Shown piece after piece: positions 1-11,928 of a stretch of DNA of 64,000 nt. The first letter of the stretch is position 1, and each line of letters starts with the position of its first letter. The position numbers and the translations under genes are program-made. Below the pieces are notes generated by a model. That model saw only the letters and a list, made by a program, of their open reading frames with translations, ran no database searches and was not told the origin of the DNA. Source of the DNA: Setaria digitata (Eukaryota; Nematoda; Chromadorea; Rhabditida; Setariidae); assembly GCA_003640385.1 (NCBI GenBank), contig RCAB01000369.1, positions 1 through 64,000 of the forward strand, read 5' to 3'.

Positions 1-1234
1 TTTTTTTTTCCTTTCTAATGAAATGATTGAATGTTATTGTTAATTAAATGTTAATCGGACGATTGATAAAATGTTTTGGGATATCAGCTACTGATTAGGT
101 GCATTCAAACATTTGCAATTAAAAGCTGTTTATGACACAATGAACCTGATTTTCTGGATATTTTAGCAACCCAGAACTGCGTTTATAATATTAATTGGAA
201 TTGTCCTCTGAATCAGATGAATAGTGTTGTTCATAACTGANAATAATTGATCGTTTTCCCTTCCTCTGAATCAGATGAATAGTGTTGTTCATAACTGATA
301 TGATTTGTGGCCAGTAGCTGCAAATGCTTGGGAGAGTAAAAAAAAAAAAATTACCTATTATAATCCTATATTAATCCAAATTGCTAACTGTTATGATTTG
401 GCAACACGTGTCTTGATGGGATCCATGAAAAAATCCTTTCATAGATTGAAATGAAAGCCGAGTATCTAGATATTATATGAAGTTTTCAACAAGTACAATC
501 AGTCTGTTGTTTGTATGCTTCGTTCGTTTTCATCATATATTTAATCAACAGGGGATTTAACCGGGAAAGACATCGAAATATATAATTTATCATTCCAGAC
601 ATCTTTGCCATGAAATTGTTACTCATAAAATATATCACTGTGAATTATCCTTGTTAGTACAAGAGAAAAGAACATGTTTTTTTTTTTCTTCATGGAAAAG
701 TACCTGTTTTCTAAGAGAATTAAGTCAACCTTGGCATCTTCCTAAGTGCGTTTGGGTTTTCTTTTTATCCTTTTTTTTTTTAATCTGTACTATTCATTTT
801 TCTATAATGCCAACGATGTATGAAGTGCATACAGGAGTTTTGATTTCACCAACAAAGTTGAGACGAAGTGCATAAAGTTTTACACACTATTACTGCATCT
901 TCCTCATGCATCCTTTAATTGTTTCATGTTTTTTCCGTTCCGTGGAATATTCCTAAGCTGTTAGTTAATGAATTTCAGTTGTTATGTGTTTTTCAGGCAA
1001 TATCCATAACAAAAAAGGTTGCAATTATGCCATCCAAAATAAGTTTTTTTCTTTTATGTGTGCCTAGACTGTTTTATACATTCGTCTCAATTATAAATGC
1101 ATTAAATTTTGTTTCAGCATCTCTTTTTTTTTTTATAACTCTGAATCTCCATTGTCTCATATAATTTAAGAAGCTGCTGCCATAATCATCGATTTAATGT
1201 ATTAGTCGTAATTTATACTTTTTTTTTTTTTCAG
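1..1234. other. Upstream sequence of the SPC2 gene; no gene assigned
   Basis: AT-rich sequence with T-runs and an N join at 241. The short open frames here have no recognisable domain and look random. The missing first exon of the downstream signal peptidase subunit should lie here or beyond the left edge. I tried ATG codons followed by a donor and found none that joins in phase to the exon at 1235. Confidence 0.5.
205..298. repeat. 36-bp direct copy flanking a single N (assembly join)
   Basis: Positions 205-240 are repeated at 263-298, with the N at 241 between them. This is the pattern left when overlapping contig ends are joined without merging, so the second copy is probably not real genomic sequence. 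Confidence 0.75.
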
Positions 1235-2808
1235 AATTCGCAGAATAGTGGGACGACATCTGCAAAAGTGGCGGATAAATTGTCTGATCAGCTAAGGGTC
1301 AATAAGTGGGATGGACCAAGTGTGAGAAACACAATCGATGATGCCATTAGAAAGGTAGAATATAGCTAAAATTTTCAGAAAATTAAAGGGTGTAAAGGAA
1401 ACACAAGAATGCAAAGTCATCAAAACAGGTTCAACTTTATTTCTTTTAATGTCCTTCTGTCATATTATGGGCAGAAGTAATGATTCTAAAAGACTTGATT
1501 TTATTTCCGTAACTGATTTAAGAATGGGATAGATGACTGTAAATGTTTTTGTGAATGAATTTAGCTTTTGTTCTGTAATCTTTCTGTTACGCTTTGTAGA
1601 TTGCAGCAAAGTAGGTTGATGGATGACGAAACTATCGGCGGAAAAATTAAACCCTTACTACAAAAACATTTTTCTGTTTGCAGTGTTTTGAATAATTTAG
1701 ATTTTCAATGAAAAATATGATACGTGGACCGAAAGACATACATTAGCAGATGTGCGATTAATGTTGTCTACTGTTGCTGTTGCTTTTGCCGCTGTTGCTC
1801 TCATATATGACTACATTGAGCCATTTCCGAAATCGAAACCGGTGATTTTTTTTTCACATTGAATGTTAACGTATTTATGTGCTTAGAATGTTTTCGCGAA
1901 TTTGTATCGACACATTACTTTGCTTTTGATCATTGACTCATCTTTTTCATTGTTCGTTGTCTTCACAAAACAAATATAATGTTGAGTAAAAATTTCAGGT
2001 GCTTGCAGCATGTTCCATTACATATTTCATATTGATGGGTGTTTTACAACTTTATCAATGGTACATTGAAAAAGGTACATTCTATCAAGGCGTGGAGACG
2101 GATCCAAGTGGAAGAGCTCCAAAAAGATATTGGAAATGGTCATCGTCTATCAAAAAGTTGGTTCGCCTTTTTTCAGATAATCCTTACTTTAATTAATTGG
2201 GATTTCTGGAATTGGAAAAAGGATTTTGGTGTCGTCATAGTTTATCATTTTTACAGGTATGATGACAAATACACCGTGGAAGCGGAATATACACAAGAGT
2301 CACGTACAGGATATATCAAAGTATATAACCTTTTTTTTTCTTTTCAAAGCTTTTTATGAGAATTTTCTCTAATCTATATTGTTTTATTGTCGCATAATTC
2401 GTTAGTTGAATTAGTTAGCTCGTATTTTGAATGTGAAAAAAGGCGATAGCAGTAGTAATGCCTCAAACATGATCCTTCCTACGTCAATTATCCTCTGCTA
2501 AAATAGCTGAATTCTTGGACGTGGGTATCATATAAGTTTTCATATATAGATATAAAAGAAAGTTCTATATCATAAAGTTATATACCACTGAAGTTTTATA
2601 TTAGTAATTGTCTCACTGGCGATTCATTTTTTGGACGTTTTTTCAAGGAATTATATTTATAATAGTTTATAGTGAAAAGTTTCATACAACATTTCAGGTC
2701 TTGAAATCTATAGGAGCGTTCATAGATGAGGACGGTGTTGTTGTTTTGCCAATTTTGGAGAAAGAATTAGCACATATTATTAGCAGTGTATTAAGAAAAG
2801 AAGAATAA
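1235..2808 (+). CDS. Signal peptidase complex subunit 2 (SPC25), 5' end missing
   Basis: Exons 1235-1354, 1701-1841, 1999-2156, 2257-2320 and 2698-2808 join in frame to 197 codons plus TAA. The protein begins inside the family's N-terminal signature (VNKWDGPSVRNTIDDAIRK). It then shows two membrane spans: one around the LSTVAVAFAAVALIYDY segment ending in EPFPKSKP, and one in VLAACSITYFILMGVLQLYQ. The cytosolic C-terminal part carries YDDKYTVEAEY and SIGAFIDEDG. This order matches eukaryotic SPC2, a non-catalytic subunit of the ER signal peptidase complex that associates with the translocon. The third junction uses AAA-AA/G so that the KKYDDKY motif is kept; the alternative donor 3 bp downstream would break it. 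The start codon lies in an unseen exon. The nematode family is about 180-200 aa, so only a few residues are missing. The next gene on the same strand starts 1.2 kb downstream. Confidence 0.93.
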
Positions 2809-4021
2809 CGGAAATCCTATGATCATTTCAGTGGTACTTGCGCTAATTTGTTCTCCCATTGCGTTGCAGTTTTCTTGTTACTTTTGCTTCTTGAAAAGGA
2901 TGGCTTTGAGAGTTTTAGAGTGATATGTTTTTTTCTTCCCCGAGGGCAAGCTATTATCGAGGTTATCATTCTAAAAATCAGTAAGCCATTTTCTTTTGTC
3001 TTTCTTCTACTTCTTAGGAGTTTGTCGGTTTTTAATAGAAATTGAGTTTTTGGTGGAATATATATTTTTTCTGATGCAGCGAGAATGACATTGTGAATTT
3101 TGCAATATATAAACAAGGTAAAGAAGGAGCTCTCTACCTTGAAGCAGTGATGTAGACGAATACATTTTTAGCTATTCCTTTCGTTCATGAAGAGTGAGGC
3201 TTAGGTTTGGATCCACAGAACTGTGTTAGTTGCTTACATTTGGACTGCTGAAGGGATGAATTCCAGTAAGCTGGAATCTGTTTATTTGCCGCTTTTTCCT
3301 GAAAAAAGCAGGCGTTCATTTTCTCTTCCATCTTGTTCTCTTTGTTTTTTCTTTTTTTTCCTTTGGTTTTGTTTTTAACTGTCTAAAGTTACTTCATATA
3401 ACTTTTCTTGAGCCTATGACCACGATTCTACAGTGTAATTTTTTAATCTTGTCTTTCTCTGTGGCTTTATTCTATCTGTTACTTTGATCGTATAGGTAAA
3501 TTATTATTATTATTGTGATTCGATGGTCAAATGATGGTCCCAATTGCCATGCACATATTATCCATTGGAAATATGGAAGCGTTTATCTGAAATTAAAGAA
3601 TCTGGAAATTTTTAGTAATAGTCAAATTTCAATATGTGTTGTTAGTGTATTCACGAAAGTGTGAGTGTTTGCTATTCACAAACGTTGAAGCAAATACTTG
3701 ATGTTGAGTATCTGCATATATATGCTGTTGTTAACATATAAGACAACTGTCGGTCGGCGATTTATGCTATCGCAGGTGGGTTTTTTGTCAACTGTTGGTC
3801 TCCGGCTGTGTGACATGTCGAGTTCATTTATTTCGATAACACTTTTTATACTCAGTTAACGAATAAACTGTGTATTTTTAGGTGCTTTGAATGTGAAAAT
3901 TTATCCAATTCGGAATTTCTGGATTGATATTTAGCATCCTAGTAGTTCGTGAAGTATCTCATAAACGCGGTTGATTTTTTTGAATCCCGCTGTTCAGATT
4001 TGCAACAGTGGAAACGGTGTA
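2809..4021. other. Intergenic region between SPC2 and TAF6
   Basis: No conserved coding stretch seen. Small ORFs on both strands at 2823-3116 mirror one another and look random. A splice acceptor ending at 3997, 24 bp before the TAF6 start, may be a spliced-leader site. An AATAAA-like hexamer in the GAATAAACTG stretch near 3862 is too far from the SPC2 stop to assign confidently. Confidence 0.5.
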
Positions 4022-5273
4022 ATGCCAAATAATGTTCAGCGTGTGATTAATGGTGGTCATCAGAATGTTGCCAGCACATCTGGTTTGTATTTGTCACTTC
4101 TAGTATTATTGTTGCGATTTCTTTTTATTTTGTTTTTTTTTGCCCCTATCAATCGTTTGATAAGAATGATGAGATAGGTGCTCAGTTGGGTCATCCAAAT
4201 TCTTCCTCCAGACTCCAATTTTTTTTTACACCGACGCGTCTTTGGGACGAACAGGATTGCGTAAGATTAAAGACAGTGAGATTCGCTAAATTTCCTTGTT
4301 TAACCTCATGTTAGCAAAACAGTTACTTGCTATAGTTTGGAAGACGGAATACTGAAAAAATCCATTTAAAGAGTCAAGTACATTGATAGTTTGCATAGCA
4401 GCAGAGAATATATTGAGCCTAATTTTTTTTTTAGGAAAAGAGGAACTCACACTGCATAAAAAAATTCTCCCCTTTTGTCGTTTTTATGTCTAAGGAATAA
4501 GAAAATCTTTTAAATACTAATTCAAACTACTATGGATATTTCATTCTACAAAAGATTAGTTTCCGGAACTTTAAATTCTATTGAAAATTCTGTTACTAGA
4601 ATTTATTGAATAGGTACATCAAATACACACGCCAATAATTCTGGAGCAGCAAATGTGGATGCGGAGTGTGGTGTTTCATACGTTAAGGTAGCTCTTTTCT
4701 TCTTTTCTTTTTAAATGACATTTCTGCAACATAACTTACCTAGTTTTCTGGTACCTTTGTACTGTCATTGAATATAGTCACTCTTATGATTTTTTTTTCT
4801 GGCCATGCACTATATTCTCTTTCATATTTTGTCATACGTTTTGAAAGATTGTCAAACTTAGGCACGGATTCTAGGTAGTAGCAGAATCTGTTGGCATAGC
4901 AGGACTTCCCGATGTTTGCGCATCTCAAATAGCAGTTCAAACAACATATGCTGTGAAGGTAACTTCTAATCTCAGAAGCATATACATGTGTGGTTCCTGT
5001 TCTGATCTCGCTGTAATTTTATTTCAGTTAATTTTAACAATATGTGCTTATAGTGTTTAAATTCCAGTTAATAATTGAACATGCAAAGAAATTTGCTGTA
5101 CACGGTCGTCGTAAACGCATTATAGCTGAGGACATTGACTCAGCACTTACACTGGGTGGATATCCGGTAATTGTTTCTCTCACTAGCTTCGAAATTTGAA
5201 AAACTCCGCTTTTTGTTTGAACACTTTTTTCTTATTATAATATTTTATGGAATTATAAACAAACTAGGGCTCA

Positions 5274-5315
<42 letters not shown>

Positions 5316-6342
5316 CCAAGTTCTAATTAATGATTTCACTTCTTCCAAGAGAAGCCTACATATTTTTTTAGTAGTAGAAGTCACCGTGCTGCTTATTTCG
5401 AACTAATTGTTTGTTCTTGTACTTCCGATTTTAATATCACTATGACTAAAAAAAGATATTTTTGTATATTAAACATGTTTTAAAGCAGACAAGAGAGATA
5501 AAAGTATGTGATGCATAAGCAAGCTATCGTTTCAGCCGTTGTTTGGTTTCACCGTAAAGGAAGGATTACCTTTCCGTTTTGCGGGATCACTGGGACGTGA
5601 CTTGTTTATTACGGATGATCGCGATGTTGAAATCACACCTGTAGTTAATGCACCCGCAGCGAAATTACCTCTTGAAACCAATATTAAATGTAAGTTATTA
5701 AAAGTTTCCATCTCTTACTGTTATTCAGAAGCTGGGTGTACTGTTGGGGTCACTAATAAACACTGAAAAGTTTCCTTTTTCAGTCACTGGGACACTTCAA
5801 ATTTTTTGTCTGTTGTCTTTTAACATTTGTGATATTCAATTATCATTTCAAATAAAGCTTGTCAGATGAGTTCATAATTTCAATTTTATAAGTTAGGAGA
5901 GGTGTAAGAGTTACTGCACTTCAGCTCACTGGTTGGTGATTGATGGTGTGCAGCCAGCTGTGCCGGAGAATCCAGCTCCTATGATCCACACAGAAACGCC
6001 AGTAATAGTTGCTACCGAGAAAGCAGCAGTTGATACGGGTCTATCGATATTATCAAAGGCACATAGAGGCCTACGACAAACTGAACAAGTACAAATCAAA
6101 ACAACTTCTACACACGCGCTGTCTGTGGTCCGTTTCTGCTTTGCTTCATAGTTGACAAACTAACATTGGTGTTCATACTTTTCCTGTTCCATCAACCTTC
6201 TAACCGTCCGCTCCCCGTACCCTTCAAGTTTAGTAGAATTTCTAGTTCTCTCATTTGTAATAATGTGGTGGGATGGCATTCTGTAATTCAGATTTCATAA
6301 TTTTTGTATTTGCTTTCATTGGCCTTCTTTTGGCTTAACGTT

Positions 6343-6376
<34 letters not shown>

Positions 6377-9300
6377 CAGGAGCAGCAAGTGTTCTTTAAA
6401 GAAATCACTGAGGCTATTATGGGCAGTGATGATACAAGAAGGACGGTAGGGTTACTTGATTCTTAAATTTGATCTTTTTATTATAAAAAAGCATCATTAT
6501 TAAGTTATTATTAAATGAGTAGTAATAATAGATTAGAACGTTAAGTATAAGTGTTTTGTTTTAATATTCCTAAAGATAAATTGATACCCCTATATCTTCC
6601 AAAAATTTGTGAGTGCTGTTGGAATCAAGATATTTCTTAAATTAAATTAGAATGTTAATAGTGGAGATACTCTAAGTTCTGTATGCTATTTTAAGTTTTT
6701 AATTTCTTTTTCAAGTCCTAGTTGTCGATTTGCAGGAAGCATTATATAGCCTCCAAACAGATGCGGGTTTGCAGCAGTTATTGCCTAGGTTTTCGTTGGC
6801 AATTGTTGAAGGGGTTAGTTCTTGTGCCTTTTTTCATCGCCTAATTTGTTTAACTTAGTATTTAGTATTTTTAAGGTCACACACTCTTTGTCCTCGTGAA
6901 TTTTTTTTAATGTATTTTTAAACTTGAGGTTCGGTGCAATATTGTGCAGCACAATTTGGCAATCCTAATATATTTGATGAGGATGATTCAGAGCCTAGCA
7001 AACAATCCAGCACTATCACTGGAACGCTGTGTAAGTTCCTTTTATTATTTATTGTTAATAATACGTCGAAGGAGGAAGATGAATAATTTTCTAATGTTGA
7101 AAGAACGTGGTGTAAAAGACGATGTGCTGGTTGATTGAGTTCTTGTTTTTTCTTTTTGAGGCAAACAATTTTTTAATTTTTAGTTGTCTGAATTAATGGT
7201 CCTAAAATTTACAGTTACATGAATTATTACCTTCTGTACTGTCATGCATATTAAGTCGGCAGCTGTGTGCTCGACCGGAAACAGATAATCATTGGGCATT
7301 GCGCGAGTTTTCCAGTCGTCTCTTAGCTAATATATGCAAGTAAGATTTTGTTAAATAGATGTAAATTAAAGCAGAATAAGGTTTAGCAGCAACCCTCAGA
7401 CACTAATATGTTCTCAGTCTGTACAATTTTTTCATAAGTACTGTCGTGCTATTGTGTGGAACGAAGTTTTCCGGTGAAAATTTTAGGTGTTACAACATCA
7501 GTCATTTACGATCACGTGTAACTCAAGTGCTTGCTCAAGTTTGGCGTGATGAAAATTGTACACTTGCGGCGTTGTACGGGTCATTGTATGCCTTGAATGA
7601 GCTTGGTGTTGACGTATGTCTTATTATGAAATTGATTTAGCAAAATTATTTTGAAAAAGTGAGACTCACTACGCCCGGATTTTAAATTTATATCGTTAAT
7701 CGGGTGTGCTGCATCGTGAACCTAAATTACTTTTTTTTTTTTTTTTGATCTTAAACTAGAAGGTATATGCAGAGAATCCATTAAATATGTTTTGTATATG
7801 ATTGGCCTCAGACTTATTGCTATCTTCATGTACATTCAAATTTGTTGTAGACTGTGCACTCTGTGGTAGTACCTCGATTATCTCAGCTGCACAACGATCT
7901 TAGAAGGATATTATCAGACAAACCGAACATTGTTGATAAATTAGCCGCCGAAAAACTACAAAATTTCGTTGTCGTAAGTTTTCTTGTAATTCCTGTAAAA
8001 ATTTTTTAAGAAAGAGTTTCTGTTGAAAACTGGTTGTTTATTCACTGTAGGAAGCTTTTTGACGCCTTTTTAAAAAATGCATTTTGAAGAAAGTACTGGT
8101 GCACTTTGTAAAAACTCAGAAACCAGCCGGGCTAAAGGAACTTACGGACTACCAGAACATGTTTGGAGGATTTGGTGAAGCTGTGCATAAGTATGTTTCG
8201 CACTTATGTAGAGATTGTTTAATAGTTTGGAATTTCAGTTTTATTATTTTGTTAATTGTAAGCTGTACATTACATTAGTTGATCCATTTCAAGACATTTT
8301 TAAGGATTTCCCACTAAGCACCGCAGAAACTTAAAGTTAAAAATATCAAACAGCTATTTTTTTTTTTTTTTTTTGCAGAACAGTGACAAGTGAGGCGCCA
8401 CATACGTCGATGGTATCTGTTAGTTCATCAACAAGTAACAACAATGTACATTCTACTGCTCTACACAAACCAGGAAATGACCGACGACCTGCTGTATCCA
8501 CCGTTAGTATTTGCTTGTATTATCAAAACCTTTTTGCTGTTGGGAAGATGGTATTGGAGATTAAAATTTTTATTCTTCTGTTAACCTCTACAGTTGATTT
8601 ATTTTGTGTTTGACATGCAACCTCGAAACCTAGTAGTTATTTAGTGTAGTGCGTAAGCATTACTTGAACTTTTTAATTACTTCTCATAGTTATTCTGAAT
8701 TTTAGCAACAACAGCGTTTGATGTTAGGTGCGAAACAACCTGTGACTTCTTTATCCAATTCTCCACTTTACGTAGTCCGTCCTCAGAACTCGCCTGTACC
8801 TGTTCGGAATTCTACCCAGCAGCCGTACGTGAACATTATAAGCGGTGGACGTTTGCAACAATCTACTCCAGTACTGAATCGTCCTACCCAGCAGAGTACA
8901 TATTACGTTTCCGGTGGAACAAACTCGCCGGTTTGTCATTCTTTTCTTGCCTAATCTTTCTTCTCGACTGTGACAGAAGAGAAAGCTAATGCCTATACTT
9001 TTATCATTAGATGCTTATACTTTTATCATTAGATCACGATTATTTTACTATGATATTGACTAGATGTAAAGAAGTTGCTTCTGTAGGATCTCTTTGTTCC
9101 AACCCATTTATATTAATCGAGCTAAAAGTTATTCATTTTTTAGCAAACCTCTGCCAGTTCTTGCTTTTCACAAGCTTCATCTAAATGTCGAAACACACTT
9201 GAGTTTTCAGCTGAATTGAACTTTTCAGTTTAACTTCGTACTTGATATGCATTGTCAAATTCCAAACTTTTATTTGAAATGACGAAAATATTATTTTTAG

Positions 9301-9402
9301 ACAAATTCGTATGTTGTTCGACCGAGTGGGTATAAGAAAATGATTGTAACAAGTCAACGTGGTACTTCGAGCTCTACAAGTGACAGTTTTAGAAATTCGT
9401 GA
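4022..9402 (+). CDS. taf-6: TFIID subunit 6 (TAF6)
   Basis: Sixteen exons: 4022-4082, 4614-4687, 4875-4958, 5068-5166, 5536-5689, 5925-6127, 6380-6445, 6736-6813, 6929-7030, 7215-7339, 7487-7613, 7851-7973, 8090-8190, 8379-8502, 8706-8930, 9301-9402. All phases agree, giving 615 aa and TGA. After a polar N-terminus (1-45), a histone fold spans about 41-112 ([18 protein letters not shown] ... [20 protein letters not shown] then PLFGF), the surface that pairs with TAF9. The middle HEAT-repeat region keeps [38 protein letters not shown] and [11 protein letters not shown], all diagnostic of TAF6. The last about 150 residues are Ser/Gln/Pro-rich and weakly conserved. It acts in the nucleus in core-promoter recognition by RNA polymerase II. 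The acceptor of exon 13 (TTTTGAAG) is weak. An alternative small exon near 9146-9187 is possible but would not stay in phase. Confidence 0.95.
5279..5313. repeat. (GT)n microsatellite in a TAF6 intron
   Basis: An uninterrupted GT dinucleotide run inside the intron between exons 4 and 5 of the TAF6 gene. Confidence 0.95.
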
Positions 9403-10044
9403 ATGAAGACATTTTCCATTTTTAGGCACTACCAAATTACCTCTTTTGTTGGAGGATTGGAGAAATAAGACGATCTCAGGGTTTTTTTTCTTTTTTTTCT
9501 TTCGTTGTTCACTGATAAATTAGAGAGAGAGAGAGTTTGTCACTGCTGTTTAAGTTTTCTGTCTTACTGGTTACTGAGTAAATGGGATTGGGCAACAAAT
9601 GCACTTGTGTTATGTGTATCTCTACTCATTAGTTTTCTTTTTTGTCTTGTTGATGCTTACTCCAAAATGGGGTCAATTTAAAATGAAAACATGAATTAAA
9701 ATCAGTAAATGAAACGGTCTCCGTCTGGTTTTCTTTATCAAGTGTGGAATTTGTCCGACTATGCAATGTCTAAGAGTGAAGTTTAAACTCATTTGATAGT
9801 ATCAAATAAGAATGATATTTAATATCTTCTATACTTCCACTGCTTAACACTAGGGAAACTCTTTTTCCATATTTAACAGAAGGATCTGTTTTGATGGAAG
9901 TGGTTTGGTACTCTTATTCTAATATTTAATGCTTCTAATTTTTCTTTAAATTAAATTTTAAATTAAGTTTTTTTTTTGAGTGCATTGGTAAAGCAATGAA
10001 GTGTTTATCGTGATTCAATTTATAGGAAATATACACTTGTCAAG

Positions 10045-10050
10045 AATAAA
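10045..10050 (+). terminator. Candidate poly(A) signal for TAF6
   Basis: AATAAA about 640 bp after the TAF6 stop. A second AATAAA at 10526-10531 is an alternative. Either would imply a long 3' UTR; no transcript evidence is available. Confidence 0.35.
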
Positions 10051-11889
10051 GTTAGTTTTGCAGTATATATCCGATTAAGTTTATCATGACTTTTTACTTG
10101 AGGAGGTCCGTTTCATAAGTGTTATAATTAACTAACTTTCAGAATAGCAATATTTCAGCAGACATTTATGATCTCAGTATCTAGTATGGTTATTTGAGCT
10201 AAAAAAGCTCTTGTTCTAGTCTCTGCTGAAGTAGCCTATTTGTTATTTCAGGTAGCACTGAATAAGGTCAAGGCCATATCTCAAGGCTGCTTGTTTTTTT
10301 TCTTTTTTTTTTTTTATCTTTTTAGATATGAGAGAGGATGAGGAGAATTTTTGAGAACTTTTTCTAGATGGTTGATTATGAGTGGAAAAGGAATGTTATG
10401 TTCTGAAATGACCTTAGCTCTGTAACGTTAAAAAAAAAAGACTGGATTGTAACTCTGCACTATTATATTTAGCAGAAATGAAAAGATTCGTGTCGTCCTC
10501 TCCCTTTTTTAATTTTATATTGTATAATAAAGTTGGTAAATCTTTACCAGCTTCTTTAAAATTGTGGAAACGTTTTTTGTATCTATTCTTAGTTATTTTC
10601 TATGGGATATTTCTACTTTGTTTTTGTTATAATGTCTTCGTGTTTTAATTACATATTTGATTAAGATTCAAATGCTCACCTGAGGTTTGTTGTTTTAGTG
10701 TTCGAATGCAAGAATGGCATATCCAGGATTCAGTTCAGCTAGATTGTCTATCTCCTTTAATGACTGTTTGATTATATATTTGGCTTTTTTTTTTTTTTTT
10801 TTTTTGTTGAAATGTAATGTGGTCATGGGGAAACGAAAGATAGCAACAGGTTGATGTGCAGCCGCTTATTTTAGTTTAGTTTGAGACTTTATGCTGAAAC
10901 TTTTTTAAACGGGTTTTGCATCCTCCTCCTACTTTGCATCTTTTTCCGCTTAAAAGATAATCCTGGATATGTTGTTGGTTACCTCATTTGCTGAAGAAGG
11001 GACATGTATATGGGCACGCCTTCACAATGCTGGAAGGCAGGATGAGTTAAGTTTCTCCAAATTTTTGCAAAAAAATTTATAAATTTCAATAAGATTAAGT
11101 GTCTTTGCCCAAAAGGAATTCCTTTTTCCGGGAAATAATTTTTGCATATATTTCCTAGAAGAAATAGCTCGAACATGAAAACAAAAGAGGGTGATAGCGT
11201 GAATTGGCATTTTTTATTCCTCCATTTGTGAGAGATTTGGAATTCTATACCTGAAATTGTAATGGGTACAGTTTTTATGCTGTTCCCCATTGTTGATTCT
11301 GTATTTTTGCTCAAGGGATGGATGATTTTGTTCATTTGCTTGATGTGCCAGATCTGGTGCTCATTACACCAAAACTAGAATACTGTTGCATTCGGCAAAA
11401 AATATTAATGTTTCATAATGAATGATATATAAGCTTATGGAGAGTTATTTGGTTAAAACTACTTAGTGGTTAGTGAGTGGTGTTCACCAGGGCATAGTTA
11501 TTTTCTTTTTCCCAAAATTGAGATGGTTGTTGGGAAACTTCGAGTTCTGGTAGGCTTGAATTGATTTCCACTCTCATTTTAATTCCTTTTCTTCACTTTT
11601 ATCTTTCGAACTCTCTGCAGGGTTTCTTATTCTGGTTATCTGAATTTAATTTTAATGTAATCTGCATAGAAGGATAAGTTCTACCATGAAGAAAATTCTT
11701 TCTGAACCTTTCAAGGCGAGTGTTGACCTGGAAACTATCACCAGTGGTAGATTTTTTTTTTACTTCCATGAAATCCTGTGCTTCTTCTCAAACTTCAAAT
11801 TACTCCTAGCAATATCGTAACTCAGTAAGTGCTCGTAAGGAATGAATTAAAACCCATCATATGACGCTCTCATATTTTAGTAAACCATC

Positions 11890-11928
11890 TTGTTTGTTTG
11901 TTTACTTATTTGTTTGTTTGTTTGTTTT
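11890..11928. repeat. (TTTG)n microsatellite
   Basis: A tetranucleotide run with one interruption, in intergenic DNA right of TAF6. Confidence 0.9.

Noticed and set aside
9146..9187. Possible extra TAF6 exon behind a TTTTTTAG acceptor
   Set aside because: The only nearby donor leaves it out of phase with the final exon, whereas joining 8930 to 9301 directly is in phase.
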